A program made the translations under genes and the position numbers. This document shows, in pieces, positions 42,966 to 52,592 of a stretch of 64,000 nt of DNA. The notes beneath the pieces were generated by a model that was not told the DNA's origin, made no database searches, and worked only from the letters and a program-made list of their open reading frames with translations. Within the stretch, counting starts at the first letter, position 1. Each line of letters opens with the position of its first letter. Source of the DNA: Burkholderia sp052045245. GTDB lineage: Bacteria > Pseudomonadota > Gammaproteobacteria > Burkholderiales > Burkholderiaceae. The stretch lies in the NCBI RefSeq assembly GCF_052045245.1, contig NZ_JBQEON010000034.1:10094-74093 (forward strand). Direction: 5' to 3'.

Positions 42966-44474
42966 TCAGACGTTACTGGCCGGATCGGCGATGATCGACA
43001 CGCGATCGGCAGCGGCGGCGGCCGCCGCCTCCCGCGCCGCACCGCGCTTCGCGAGCTTCCAGCCGACCACCAGCGCTAGCACGACGACCGGAATCATCGC
43101 GACGGTCCACGTGCCGCCCGGGTAATCGAACGCCATCAGCACCAGCACGGTGACGAGAAACCCGAGCGTGAGCCACGACGTGAACGGCGCGCCGGGCATC
43201 CGGAACGACACGGGGCTCAGCTCGCCGCGATTGACCGCGCGGCGGAACAGGATCTGGCACATCACGATGAAGCCCCAGGTCGAGATGATCCCGAGCGATG
43301 CCATGTTCAGCACGATCTCGAACGCCTGGGACGGCACGATGTAGTTCAGCGGCACGCCGAGCGCATTGATCGCGACCGTGACGAGGATCCCGCCGTACGG
43401 CACGCCGCGCGCATTCATCCGCGACACGAAGCGCGGCGCCGAGCCGCCCATCGCGAGCGAACGCAGCACGCGCCCGGTCGAATAGAGGCCGGAGTTCAGG
43501 CTCGACAGCGCGGCGGTCAGCACCACGATGTTCATCACCGTGCCGACGTACGGCACGCCGAGCTTGCTGAAGAACGTCACGAACGGGCTTTCGTGCGCGC
43601 TGTACGCGGTCCACGGCAGCAGCATCGTCAGCAGCACGACCGAGCCCACGTAGAACAGCGCGATGCGCCACATCACGCTGTTGATCGCCTTCGGCAGCAC
43701 CTTGCGCGCATCGGCGGTCTCGCCCGCCGCGACGCCCACGAGCTCGATGCTCGCATACGCGAACACCACGCCCTGCACGATCAGCACGGCCGGCAGCACC
43801 CCATGCGGAAAGATCCCGCCATGATCCGCGACCAGGTGCAGCCCCGGCATCTGGCCGGCGACCGGATGACCGCTCGCGAGAAACACCGCGCCGACCGCGA
43901 GGAACAGCGCGAGCGTCCCGACCTTGACGATCGAGAACCAGAACTCCATCTCGCCGAACACCTTCACGCCGATCATGTTCATCACCGACACGATCCCGAG
44001 CGCGCCGAGCGCGAACACCCACTGCGGCACGTCGGTGAACACGGCCCAGTACTTCATGTAGATCGCGACCGCGGTGATGTCGACGATGCCGGTCGTCGCC
44101 CAGTTCAGGTAGTACATCCAGCCCGCGACGAACGACGCGCGCTCGCCCATGAACTCGCGCGCGTACGACACGAACGAGCCGCTGGTCGGCCGGTGCATCA
44201 CGAGCTCGCCGAGCGCGCGCATGATCAGGAACGCGAACACGCCACACACGAGATACACGACCGCGAGCGCGGGCCCCGCGCTCTGCAGGCGGCCGCCCGC
44301 GCCGAGAAAGAGCCCGGTGCCGATCGCACCGCCCATCGCGATCATCTGCACGTGTCGCGGCTTCAACTTCTGCTCATAGCCGGACTCGTGCGACGCGAAC
44401 ATCGCATCGCGGTCGGCATGACGGGGATCCGCGCCGCCGGCCGTGTCGGCCGGGCGCTCGCTGGCATGCTTCAT
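42966..44474 (-). CDS. ansP: Amino acid permease, AnsP-like
   Basis: This 502-residue APC-superfamily (amino acid transporter) protein has about twelve helices and the family opening KPRHVQMIAMGGAIGTGLFL, then GELVMHRPTSGSFVSYAREF. The close match to E. coli AnsP-type asparagine permeases and the flanking aspartase and asparaginase genes point to L-asparagine (or aspartate) uptake by proton symport. GGAG precedes the start at 44474; the longer frame is not coding. It lies 113 bp downstream of aspA on the same strand. Confidence 0.9.
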   Translation of the reverse strand: MKHASERPADTAGGADPRHADRDAMFASHESGYEQKLKPRHVQMIAMGGAIGTGLFLGAGGRLQSAGPALAVVYLVCGVFAFLIMRALGELVMHRPTSGSFVSYAREFMGERASFVAGWMYYLNWATTGIVDITAVAIYMKYWAVFTDVPQWVFALGALGIVSVMNMIGVKVFGEMEFWFSIVKVGTLALFLAVGAVFLASGHPVAGQMPGLHLVADHGGIFPHGVLPAVLIVQGVVFAYASIELVGVAAGETADARKVLPKAINSVMWRIALFYVGSVVLLTMLLPWTAYSAHESPFVTFFSKLGVPYVGTVMNIVVLTAALSSLNSGLYSTGRVLRSLAMGGSAPRFVSRMNARGVPYGGILVTVAINALGVPLNYIVPSQAFEIVLNMASLGIISTWGFIVMCQILFRRAVNRGELSPVSFRMPGAPFTSWLTLGFLVTVLVLMAFDYPGGTWTVAMIPVVVLALVVGWKLAKRGAAREAAAAAAADRVSIIADPASNV

Positions 44475-44587
44475 GGTATGTCTCCGTTTCTTGATGTGTG
44501 TGGATGTGTCGCGCCCATCGGCGGGGCGCTGCGGGAACGGCCGCACGCGGGCCGCCGGCGGCATGCGCCGGCGCCGCGCGGCCGGCA

Positions 44588-45994
44588 TCAGTACGCGCGC
44601 GGACGGATCAGCGCTTCGGGCTGCAACGCTTCATCCAGTTGCGCGACGGTCATCAGCGCGCGATCGAGCACGACCTCGCGGATCGACTTGCCGCTCTCGT
44701 GTGCCTCGGCGGCCACGGCGGTCGCGCGCTTGTAGCCGATGTACGGGTTCAGCGCGGTCGCGAGCGCGACCGAGCGCTCCATCGTTTCGCGCAGCCGTTC
44801 GGGGTTCGCGGTGATCCCGCTCACGCAGCGGCCCGCGAGCGTCGTGCACGCGGCCGTCAGATGGCTGAAGCTGCGGAACAGCGCGCTCGCGATCACCGGC
44901 TCGAATGCGTTGAGCTGAAGCTGTCCGGCCTCGGCGGCGAAGGTCACCGTCAGGTCGTTGCCGAACACTTCGAACGCGACCTGGTTCACGACTTCCGGAA
45001 TCACCGGATTCACCTTGCCCGGCATGATCGACGAGCCGGCCTGCACCGGCGGCAGGTTGATCTCGCCGAAGCCGGCGCGCGGGCCGCTCGACAGCAGCCG
45101 CAGATCGTTGCAGATCTTCGACAGCTTCACCGCGATCCGCTTCAGCACGCCGGAGATCTGCACGAACGCGCCGCAGTCCTGCGTCGCCTCGATCAGGTTC
45201 GGCGCGGTGCTCAGGTCCAGGCCGGTAATGCGTTGCAACGCGGCCAGCGCCTTCTCCGCATACTGCGGATGCGCGGTGATGCCGGTGCCGATCGCGGTCG
45301 CGCCGAGATTGATCTCGCGCATCAGCCTGCCGGCTTCCTGCAGGCGCGCGATGTCTTCCGTCATCATCACCGCGTAGGTCGAGAATTCCTGGCCGAGCGT
45401 CATCGGCACGGCGTCCTGCAGCTGCGTGCGGCCGAGCTTCAGGAGGCCCGAGAACGCGTCGGCCTTCTCGGCGAACGCATCGCGCAAGCGCCCCATCGCC
45501 TCGAGCAGATGCTCGACCGCGAAGCAGGTCGCGATCCGGATCGCGGTCGGATACACGTCGTTCGTGCTCTGCGCGAGATTGACGTGTTCGTTCGGATGCA
45601 GGTATTCGTACTGCCCGCGCGCATGCCCCATGATTTCGAGCGCGCGGTTGCAGATCACCTCGTTCGCGTTCATGTTGGTCGACGTGCCGGCCCCGCCCTG
45701 GATGATGTCGACCACGAACTGGTCGTGCAGGCGGCCTTCGCGGATCTCGACGCACGCGGCGGCGATCGCGTCGCGATACGCGGCCGGCAACAGCCCGAGC
45801 TCGCAGTTCGCATCGGCCGCGGCTTCCTTCACGGCCGCGAGCGCCATGACGAGATACGGCAGCGACGCGATCGTGCGCCCCGATATGTCGAAGTTCTCTT
45901 TCGCGCGCAGCGTGTGGACGCCGTAGTACGCCGCCTCCGGAATGCTTCGCTTCCCTAAAAGATCCGCTTCGACGCGGAAGCCGTTTTCCGTCAT
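44588..45994 (-). CDS. aspA: Aspartate ammonia-lyase (aspartase)
   Basis: The 468-residue enzyme converts L-aspartate to fumarate and ammonia. It has the superfamily signature GSSIMPGKVNPVIPE, the substrate loops GAGTSTNMNANEV and LAQSTNDVYPTA, and an aspartase-type N-terminus (FRVEADLLGKRSIPEAAYYG). Its length is that of AspA. It is the first gene of a two-gene unit with ansP and is divergent from a LysR gene. Together with the asparaginase beyond, it would feed asparagine nitrogen and carbon into central metabolism. Confidence 0.95.
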   Translation of the reverse strand: MTENGFRVEADLLGKRSIPEAAYYGVHTLRAKENFDISGRTIASLPYLVMALAAVKEAAADANCELGLLPAAYRDAIAAACVEIREGRLHDQFVVDIIQGGAGTSTNMNANEVICNRALEIMGHARGQYEYLHPNEHVNLAQSTNDVYPTAIRIATCFAVEHLLEAMGRLRDAFAEKADAFSGLLKLGRTQLQDAVPMTLGQEFSTYAVMMTEDIARLQEAGRLMREINLGATAIGTGITAHPQYAEKALAALQRITGLDLSTAPNLIEATQDCGAFVQISGVLKRIAVKLSKICNDLRLLSSGPRAGFGEINLPPVQAGSSIMPGKVNPVIPEVVNQVAFEVFGNDLTVTFAAEAGQLQLNAFEPVIASALFRSFSHLTAACTTLAGRCVSGITANPERLRETMERSVALATALNPYIGYKRATAVAAEAHESGKSIREVVLDRALMTVAQLDEALQPEALIRPRAY

Positions 45995-46073
45995 GGTGTC
46001 CCTCCTGAATTGTCCCGTTCCGCCGCGGGAAAGCCGCTGCGTGTGCCACTTCCCGGTACGACGGGTCGCATTC

Positions 46074-46109
46074 TATGCCTTTGCATAAAGAAGCTCGCTT
46101 CTGTATTAT
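46074..46109 (+). promoter_or_regulatory. Promoter and operator of the LysR gene next to aspA
   Basis: TTGCAT at 46081-46086 and TATTAT at 46104-46109 are separated by exactly 17 bp, a good sigma-70-type promoter for the plus-strand regulator. An inverted repeat TATGC-CTTT-GCATA at 46074-46087 overlaps the -35 box and is a plausible LysR binding site for autoregulation and control of divergent aspA. Confidence 0.6.
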
Positions 46110-46148
46110 CGAAAGCGGTTTTGCGTGAGGCGCAACAGCGAGCAACAG

Positions 46149-47123
46149 ATGAAAACAACGGCGAGAGACACCGGCCTCGATCACCTCGGCGCGATGCGCG
46201 CGTTCGTGCGGGTCGTCGAAATGGGGAGCTTTTCCGCGGTCGCGAAGGAGATGCACGTGTCGACGTCCACCATCGCGCGCAAGATCACGGCGATCGAGGA
46301 CGCGCTCGGCGTCGCGCTGCTGCATCGCTCGACCCACAGCGTGACGCTGACCGAAGCCGGCCACATCTACCTGGAGCGCGCGGTCACGTTGATCGCCGAT
46401 CTCGACGACACGCTGCGCGTCGTCGCCGAGCTCAATGCGCAGCCGAGCGGGCCGCTCAAGCTCACCGCGCCGGTCGCGTTCGGCCGCCGCCATCTCGCGC
46501 CGCTGATCGCGCCGTTTCTCGCGCGCTACCCGACGATCCAGCTCGACGTGCGGCTCACCGACAATCACAACGACCTCGTCGCCGGCGGGTTCGATCTCGA
46601 CATTCACGAAGGCGAGAACTACCTGGACAACCTGGTCGTCCATCGGCTGTCGCGCAACGACAGCATCCTGTGCGCGACACCGGGCTATCTCGACCGCTGC
46701 GGGCGCCCCGCGACGCCGGACGACCTGCAGCAGCACAACTGCCTGCGCTACGTGCATCCCGAAGGCGATCCGCGCTGGGAACTCGTGCGCAGCGACGCGC
46801 GGCACAGCGTGCTGCCGGCCGGCAACCTCGTCACCGATCACTCGGAGCTGCTGCTCGACGCGACTTGCGCGGGGCTCGGCATCGCCGAGTTCGAGATCTG
46901 GCTGGTGCGCGACCTGCTCGCGAGCGGCCGGCTCGAAGCCGTGCTGCCGCGCTATCGGCTGCAGAACAAGCTGACGGGCGAGTACATCTACATCGCGTAT
47001 CTGGCGAACCGGCGCAGCTCGGCGAAGCTGCGCGTGCTGAAGGACTTTCTCGCGGAACATCTCGCGCACATCGGCGAGCTGTCGGCAGTCGAGCTGGGCA
47101 AGATTCGCGACGCGGGAGCGTAG
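46149..47123 (+). CDS. LysR-type regulator divergent from aspA
   Basis: The 324-residue product has the typical helix-turn-helix (LGAMRAFVRVVEMGSFSAVA, STSTIARKITAIEDALG) and the CrgA-like effector domain (PSGPLKLTAPVAFGRRHLAP). The ATG at 46149 is used; a GTG at 46125 is an alternative, and neither has a strong ribosome-binding site. Its place between aspA-ansP and the asparaginase gene suggests it controls asparagine/aspartate use. Confidence 0.88.
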   Translation: MKTTARDTGLDHLGAMRAFVRVVEMGSFSAVAKEMHVSTSTIARKITAIEDALGVALLHRSTHSVTLTEAGHIYLERAVTLIADLDDTLRVVAELNAQPSGPLKLTAPVAFGRRHLAPLIAPFLARYPTIQLDVRLTDNHNDLVAGGFDLDIHEGENYLDNLVVHRLSRNDSILCATPGYLDRCGRPATPDDLQQHNCLRYVHPEGDPRWELVRSDARHSVLPAGNLVTDHSELLLDATCAGLGIAEFEIWLVRDLLASGRLEAVLPRYRLQNKLTGEYIYIAYLANRRSSAKLRVLKDFLAEHLAHIGELSAVELGKIRDAGA

Positions 47124-47214
47124 ACCGGGCCGGCGGCCGCCAGCGCGCCGGTCAGCTCGCAGGCGCCGACGCCGCACGCCCCACCGGCACGCGGCATCGG
47201 CTCGACGACACGCG

Positions 47215-48279
47215 TCAGGCCGCCTGCAATTCGAACGGGAACGTCGCGTGCCCGATCTCGACGCCCTGCGTGTTCAGCATCCGCGGGCGGTGGAACGCGG
47301 CGAGCCGCGCGCGCTGCGCGGCCGTGCCGATCTGCAGCCGCTCGAGCAGCTCGCTGACGACCATGTACAGCACGTCGATGTTGCCGTCCTCGATCTTCAC
47401 CGAGATGCCGAGCGCGCCGTCGGCGCCGAGCGCCCGCGTGCTGGCCGACGCCCGCACGCCGATCCCGTAGCATGCATCCGCGCCGAGCTTGCCGACGACC
47501 TGCCCTTCGAACGCGTCCATCAGCACCGTGCAGTAGCGCCCTTCTCCGGCGACCAGCTCGGGATGGCCGGTCATCGCATGATGAATGCGCGCCAGCGCAC
47601 GCACGCGATCGGTCGTCGCGTCGCCGCCGGCTGCCACGCGATCCGCGCCGTCGGCCAGCGACGCATACAGCCGCGCGAGGCGATCGAGCGGGAACGCCGG
47701 CGTCGGCAGGTTGCAGCCGTCGATCGCCCAGCCCACCTCGTCGTCGCGCAGGCCGCACGCGTGGGCGACCACGTGCTTCACGCGCACCTGCATCGGGTGC
47801 TCCGGCAGGTGGTAATCGGCGATCGCGGCGCCGATCGCCCGCGCGCCGGCCAGCATCCCGACATGCTTGCCCGAACAGTTGCTGCAGATGCCGGTCGGCG
47901 TGTAGTCGCGCTTGATCCACGACCGGTATACCGCGTCCGACAGCGGCGCATGGCCGCCGCACCGCAAATCCGACTCCTGTGCGTCGACCTTCGCGAGCAT
48001 CGCCCGCGTGCGCGCGATGTGCCGCTCCTCGCTGCTGTGCGACGCGCACATCAGCGCGATGTCCGCGTCGTCGAAACCGAAGCGATCGGGCGCGCCCGTC
48101 TCGATCACGGACAGCGCCTGCGCCGGCTTCGCCGCCGAGCGCGCGAGCGTCGTCCGGAACGGATCGCCGAACCGGAACAGCAGCTTGCCGCCGGCATCCA
48201 CCACCGCCACATCGGCGAAGTGCGTGTTCTCGATCGCATTGCCGCGGTACGTGACGACCGCTGCGCGTTGGGTGTCCAT
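47215..48279 (-). CDS. Rhizobium-type (class 3) L-asparaginase
   Basis: The 354-residue protein belongs to the asparaginase II family typified by R. etli ReAV, unrelated to E. coli AnsA/B. The residues known from ReAV are visible at the same numbers: Ser48 and Lys51 (LARSAAKPAQ), Ser80 (CASHSSEE), and the metal-site Cys135, Lys138 and Cys189 (SNCSGKH and DGCNLP). Lys264 aligns with the second Ser-Lys tandem. It hydrolyses L-asparagine to aspartate and ammonia. AAGGAG precedes the start. Its product is the substrate of the adjacent aspartase. Confidence 0.93.
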   Translation of the reverse strand: MDTQRAAVVTYRGNAIENTHFADVAVVDAGGKLLFRFGDPFRTTLARSAAKPAQALSVIETGAPDRFGFDDADIALMCASHSSEERHIARTRAMLAKVDAQESDLRCGGHAPLSDAVYRSWIKRDYTPTGICSNCSGKHVGMLAGARAIGAAIADYHLPEHPMQVRVKHVVAHACGLRDDEVGWAIDGCNLPTPAFPLDRLARLYASLADGADRVAAGGDATTDRVRALARIHHAMTGHPELVAGEGRYCTVLMDAFEGQVVGKLGADACYGIGVRASASTRALGADGALGISVKIEDGNIDVLYMVVSELLERLQIGTAAQRARLAAFHRPRMLNTQGVEIGHATFPFELQAA

Positions 48280-48499
48280 CTGTGTTGTCTCCTTCGTCGG
48301 GCGCGGTTGCCGGGGCCCGTGCAACCGGTACGGCAGTGTATCGACTCGCCGCCGGGTCGAGCCGGTCGGTCGATGGAAAGCGGTCTTGCGCCGGATGCAA
48401 AGCCGTCGCGCCAGCCGCGAAAAGCTCGGCCGATTTAGTACAAAAACCATGCAATCGTTTACATATTTCATACTCGACCGTACAATCGCATTCGCTAAC

Positions 48500-48518
48500 G
48501 CGAATCATACTCATTTAT
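48500..48518 (+). promoter_or_regulatory. Candidate Fur box upstream of siderophore receptor
   Basis: The AT-rich stretch around AATCATACTCATTTAT, about 90 bp upstream of the receptor start, partly matches the 19-bp Fur consensus of GATAAT-type hexamers. The surrounding region 48420-48520 is the only AT-rich part of the gap. An inverted repeat ATTCG/CGAAT (48490-48505) lies just before it. Iron repression is expected for this receptor type; the site itself is a weak match. Confidence 0.42.
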
Positions 48519-48603
48519 ATCTGCATCCTTCGATGCCACGGGCCCGGCCCGCCGGCATCGCGACGACGCATCCGTTTCACCGCTACTTCCGCTGCCTTCC
48601 GCC

Positions 48604-50841
48604 ATGCCTGCCCAGTTCAAGACGAGGCCTCGTGCCCTCGTGTCGGCGCTGACCTGCTCCGTGTTCCTGACACCGCTGCTCGCTTCCGCCGAAACCGCTC
48701 CCGCCTCCGCCCCCGCTGCCGGCCAGCCCGCCACCGCGGATACGTCGACCACGCTGCCGACGATCGCGGTCCAGTCGTCCGCGCTGTCGGACCTGCAGGT
48801 GAAGCGCTCGCCGTCGTACAAATTCACCGCGCCGCTGCTCGACACGCCGCGCTCGGTCACGGTGATTCCCGAGCAACTGATCAAGGAAAAGAACGTCACG
48901 TCGTTCGCCGATGCGCTGCGCTCGGTGCCGGGCATCACGTTCCTCGGCGGCGACGCGGCCGCGAACCCGTCGGCCGACCGTCCGGTGATTCGCGGCTTCG
49001 AATCGCGCAACGCGATCTTCGTCGACGGGATGCGCGACTCGGGGCTGCAGAACCGCGAGACGTTCGCGGTCGAGCAGATCAGCGTGATCAAGGGCCCCGA
49101 CTCCGTCTACGCGGGCCGCGGCTCGGTGGGCGGCAGCATCGACATCGTCACGAAGACGCCGCAGAACGACGACTTCATCAACAGCAGCATCGGCTTCGGC
49201 ACCGACGGCTACAAGCGCGCGACGGTCGACGCGAACCGCAGGATCAACGACACGACGGCCGTGCGGCTGAACGTGATGGGCCACGACGCGAACCAGGCCG
49301 GCCGCAACGACGTGTACAACAAGCGCTGGGGTGTCGCGCCGTCGATCGTGTTCGGGCTGAACACGCCGACCACGGTCACGGTCAGCTACTACCACATGAA
49401 CGCGTACGACATGCCGGACTTCAGCGTGCCGTTCCGCGCGTCCGGCGGCACGCCGGTGCCGGCCGATCGCGGGCAGTTCTTCGGACTGAACACGCGCGAC
49501 TACCGCTACGGGCAGACCGACACCGGCGAAGTGCGCATCGAGCACAAGCTCAACGACGCCTGGAAGCTGAAGAACACGACGATGTTCGGGCGCTCGACGC
49601 TCGACTACGTCGCGACGAATCCGCAGATCCTCGCGTCGAACCCGAACCTGCTCGGGCTGCAGGCGAAGAGCGGCAAGTACGCGCTCAACGGCTTCTCGAA
49701 CCAGACCGAAGTGACCGGCAGCGCGAGCCTGTTCGGGATGAAGCACACGATGACGGCCGGCGTCGAGTTCAGCCACGAGCAATCGCGCTACGAGGGCTAT
49801 CTCGTGTCGGATGCCGCCGGCAACAACATCCGCTCGGGCGGCCCGTGCTCGGTGGCCGGCAACTGCACGCCGCTCGCCGGCGGCTGGAACCCGAACATGC
49901 CGTGGACCGGCAACATCGTGCTGAACGGCGACAAGGGCTTCCCCGGCCCGACGACGAACACGCGCACCGACACGGTGTCCGCATATATCTTCGACACGGT
50001 CAGGCTGTCCGAGCGCTGGCAGTTCAACACGGGGCTGCGCTTCGACCGCTACGACACGACCGGCAAGCAGGCCGGCGTCGCCGACCTGTCGAACACGTCG
50101 AATCTGTTCAGCTATCAGTTCGGCCTCGTGTTCAAGCCGGTGAGCAACGTGAGCCTGTACGCGTCGTACGGCACGTCGTCGAACCCGCCGGGCTCGAACG
50201 CGGGCCTCGGCGGCGGCACCGACCAGATCACCGCGACGAACCAGGACCTCGCGCCCGAGCGCTCGCGCAACATCGAGATCGGCGCGAAGTGGGACGTGCT
50301 GCAGGATCAGCTGTCGCTGACGTCGGCGCTGTTCCAGACCGAAAAGACCAATGCGCGCGTGAGCGACGGCTTGGGTCACACCGTCAACGCGGGCAAGCAG
50401 CGCGTGCGCGGCGTCGAACTCGGCTTCGCGGGCAACCTGACGTCGAAATGGCACGTGTTCGGCGGCTACTCGTACCTGAACGCGATCACGACCGACGCGG
50501 GCCCCGGCAGCCCGGGCGCCTCGGGCCTGCCGATGGTGATGGTGCCGAAGCACAACTTCACGCTGTGGACGAGCTACGACGTGATGCCGAAGCTCACGCT
50601 CGGCGCGGGCGCGACGGTGATGAGCCAGACCTATGCATCGGTGTCGGCGACGACGAAGAAATGGACGCCCGGCTATGCGCGTTTCGACGCCGCCGCGACG
50701 TGGCGCGTGAACAAGACGATGGACGTTCAGCTGAACGTGCAGAACCTGTTCGACAAGCAGTATTACGCGAGCGCGTATCCGATCTATGCGACGTGGGCGC
50801 CGGGCCGTTCGGCGATGGTCACGCTGAACTTCTATCAGTAA
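48604..50841 (+). CDS. TonB-dependent siderophore receptor
   Basis: The 745-residue outer-membrane protein has a signal peptide (residues 1-29, ending LASAE), a plug domain (LLDTPRSVTVIPEQLIKEKN, VIRGFESRNAIFVDGMRDSG, ISVIKGPDSVYAGRGSVGGS) and a beta-barrel ending in the terminal aromatic FYQ. It resembles catecholate-type receptors of the Fiu/CirA group. It would import a ferric siderophore using TonB-ExbBD encoded elsewhere. No biosynthesis or periplasmic transport genes are adjacent, so it may take up a foreign siderophore. Confidence 0.92.
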   Translation: MPAQFKTRPRALVSALTCSVFLTPLLASAETAPASAPAAGQPATADTSTTLPTIAVQSSALSDLQVKRSPSYKFTAPLLDTPRSVTVIPEQLIKEKNVTSFADALRSVPGITFLGGDAAANPSADRPVIRGFESRNAIFVDGMRDSGLQNRETFAVEQISVIKGPDSVYAGRGSVGGSIDIVTKTPQNDDFINSSIGFGTDGYKRATVDANRRINDTTAVRLNVMGHDANQAGRNDVYNKRWGVAPSIVFGLNTPTTVTVSYYHMNAYDMPDFSVPFRASGGTPVPADRGQFFGLNTRDYRYGQTDTGEVRIEHKLNDAWKLKNTTMFGRSTLDYVATNPQILASNPNLLGLQAKSGKYALNGFSNQTEVTGSASLFGMKHTMTAGVEFSHEQSRYEGYLVSDAAGNNIRSGGPCSVAGNCTPLAGGWNPNMPWTGNIVLNGDKGFPGPTTNTRTDTVSAYIFDTVRLSERWQFNTGLRFDRYDTTGKQAGVADLSNTSNLFSYQFGLVFKPVSNVSLYASYGTSSNPPGSNAGLGGGTDQITATNQDLAPERSRNIEIGAKWDVLQDQLSLTSALFQTEKTNARVSDGLGHTVNAGKQRVRGVELGFAGNLTSKWHVFGGYSYLNAITTDAGPGSPGASGLPMVMVPKHNFTLWTSYDVMPKLTLGAGATVMSQTYASVSATTKKWTPGYARFDAAATWRVNKTMDVQLNVQNLFDKQYYASAYPIYATWAPGRSAMVTLNFYQ

Positions 50842-50925
50842 GTCACCGCCAGTGTGGCGGGCGGGCGTGCCGCACATCGCGTGGCGCCCGCCTCGCCCTT
50901 CGTCGCCGATCCCCGATCGAAGCGA

Positions 50926-51948
50926 CTACGCGTCGATCGCGAGCAGCGCGAACGTCGCCAGCCAGTGCTCGCCCATGTAGTCGCCGGCCACGTGCGCGAG
51001 CGCGCTCGCGAGATGCCGCTCGGCCGCGTCGAGCAGCTTCGCGCGCCGTGCATCGCCTTCCGGCAGCGCGCCGGCGAGCGCGCGCTGGCACCACGCGCGG
51101 CTCAGATTCAACCCGTCCAGATGCGCGATCTTGCCGTCGCCGCGGTCGCTGACCGTCGCCGGCACGAACAGCGTCGCCGGCTCGCCGCGCGCGAGATCCG
51201 GCAGGAAGCGCGCGAACCAGCCGTCGAATTCGCCGGCCGGCAGCACGCGCCGCATCAGCTCCGCCTCCATCAGCGCGGGCGACAGGAACTCGTCGCCCGA
51301 CGGCTCCCATGCCTGGCACGCGACATCGTTCAGGTGCCAGCGTTTCGCCGTATCGACGATCAGCGCCGCGAGCCCGTCGCGCTGCGTCGCGCGCGCGAAG
51401 TCGAGCGTCAGCGCGAGCGCGAACGCGGTGTTGAAGTGCGTGCCGACGCGCAGCGGATAGGTCGCCTTCGGCAGGAACGTTTCGAAGCGCGACACGAACA
51501 GCTCGGTGAGCGGCGCCATCGTCTTCGCCCAGCGCGCGGCCTGCGGCACCACGCCTGTAAGCGCTGTCCGCTCCAGTTGCGCGGACAGCGCCAGCAGCCA
51601 CGCCCAGCCGTAAGGCCGCTCGAAGCCGCTGTTGTGCGGCAGCGCCAGATAAGCGCGCTCGCCGGCGACGTTCGCGTCGGTGAAATGCGCATCGACGATG
51701 GCGATGATCCGCTCGGCCTCCGGCAGCGCCGGATAGCGTTCGAGCACGCGCAGCACGAGCCAGTAGCCGTGCACGCACGAATGCCAGTCGTAGCTGCCGT
51801 AGAAGATCGGATGCAGCGCGCGCGGGCCCTGCACGTCGTGCGGGCCTTCGAGCGAATGCGTGAGCTTGTTCGGATATTCGCGGGTCAGGTGCGCGAGCGC
51901 GAGCGACGCGAATGTCGACGCGAGTTCGGGGGGCAGTCGGTCGGTCAT
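50926..51948 (-). CDS. DUF2891 family protein
   Basis: The 340-residue product matches DUF2891, with the segments YPNKLTHSLEGPHDVQGP, LHPIFYGSYDWHSCVHGYW and AWEPSGDEFLSPALMEAELM. Members are predicted alpha/alpha-barrel proteins without known activity; the conserved His and acidic residues suggest a hydrolase or isomerase acting on sugars. It is normally encoded beside DUF969 and DUF979 membrane proteins. Here the DUF979 gene just upstream is truncated, and DUF969 is absent from the window. Confidence 0.9.
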   Translation of the reverse strand: MTDRLPPELASTFASLALAHLTREYPNKLTHSLEGPHDVQGPRALHPIFYGSYDWHSCVHGYWLVLRVLERYPALPEAERIIAIVDAHFTDANVAGERAYLALPHNSGFERPYGWAWLLALSAQLERTALTGVVPQAARWAKTMAPLTELFVSRFETFLPKATYPLRVGTHFNTAFALALTLDFARATQRDGLAALIVDTAKRWHLNDVACQAWEPSGDEFLSPALMEAELMRRVLPAGEFDGWFARFLPDLARGEPATLFVPATVSDRGDGKIAHLDGLNLSRAWCQRALAGALPEGDARRAKLLDAAERHLASALAHVAGDYMGEHWLATFALLAIDA

Positions 51949-51958
51949 GAGGATCTCG

Positions 51959-52414
51959 TCAGTAGCGGAAGACGCACGCGTACATCAGCAGCGTGTTCAC
52001 GGTCGGCAGCAGCACGGCCGTCGGCCAGTGCGCCTTGATCGCGCCGTTCTTGTCCTTCAGTTCGAGCAGCGCCGCGGGCACGATGTTGAAGTTCGCGGCC
52101 ATCGGCGTCATCAGCGTACCGCAGAAGCCGCTCGGCATCCCGATCGCGCCGAGGATCGCCGGGTTGCCATGGAACGGGCGGACGATCAACGGCAGGCCGA
52201 TCCCGGCCACCATCACCGGGAACGCGGCGAACCCGTTGCCCATGATCATCGTGAACAGCGCCATGCCGACCGTATGGGCGGCGACGACGGCAAACGCCGA
52301 ATCGATCGGCACCCAGTCCTTCACGCACCCCGACACCACGCCGCCGACACCCGCGACCGCGAGTTGGATGCGCGGCGTCGTGACGATGCGCGGCCCGCCC
52401 GGTTTTGACCGGGC
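51959..52414 (-). pseudogene. Truncated DUF979 membrane protein gene
   Basis: The frame ending at 51959 encodes the conserved C-terminal part of DUF979 (TMIMGNGFAAFPVMVAGIGL, GAIGMPSGFCGTLMTPMAAN, NIVPAALLEL). Reading upstream, similarity fades near 52390 and the frame is closed by a stop at 52415-52417. Only about 130 of the usual roughly 310 residues remain, with no start signal apart from internal GTGs near 52339. The 5' part of this gene and the DUF969 partner that normally precedes it are missing, so this is a remnant. Confidence 0.82.
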
Positions 52415-52447
52415 TCAGGCCGCAAAATCCGACACGAGACTGTCTCG
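52397..52447. repeat. Inverted repeats at the DUF979 break point
   Basis: GCCCGGT-TTTG-ACCGGGC (52397-52414) and the 13-bp palindrome CGAGAC-T-GTCTCG (52435-52447) lie exactly where DUF979 similarity ends. The first could serve as a hairpin terminator fragment. Both could also mark the scar of a deletion or excised element. Confidence 0.5.
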
Positions 52448-52592
52448 GTAAAAATTCGACAATTTGGCGGTTCGGGTAAACGTTGAAACCGATGCCACGT
52501 GGTGCCGGCCGTGCTCGCGCCGCCTCCGCGCATGGCGAAGCGCCGGTGCGCCGACTAAACTGGAAGGCATCGCAACGGACGGGAGAACCGCC

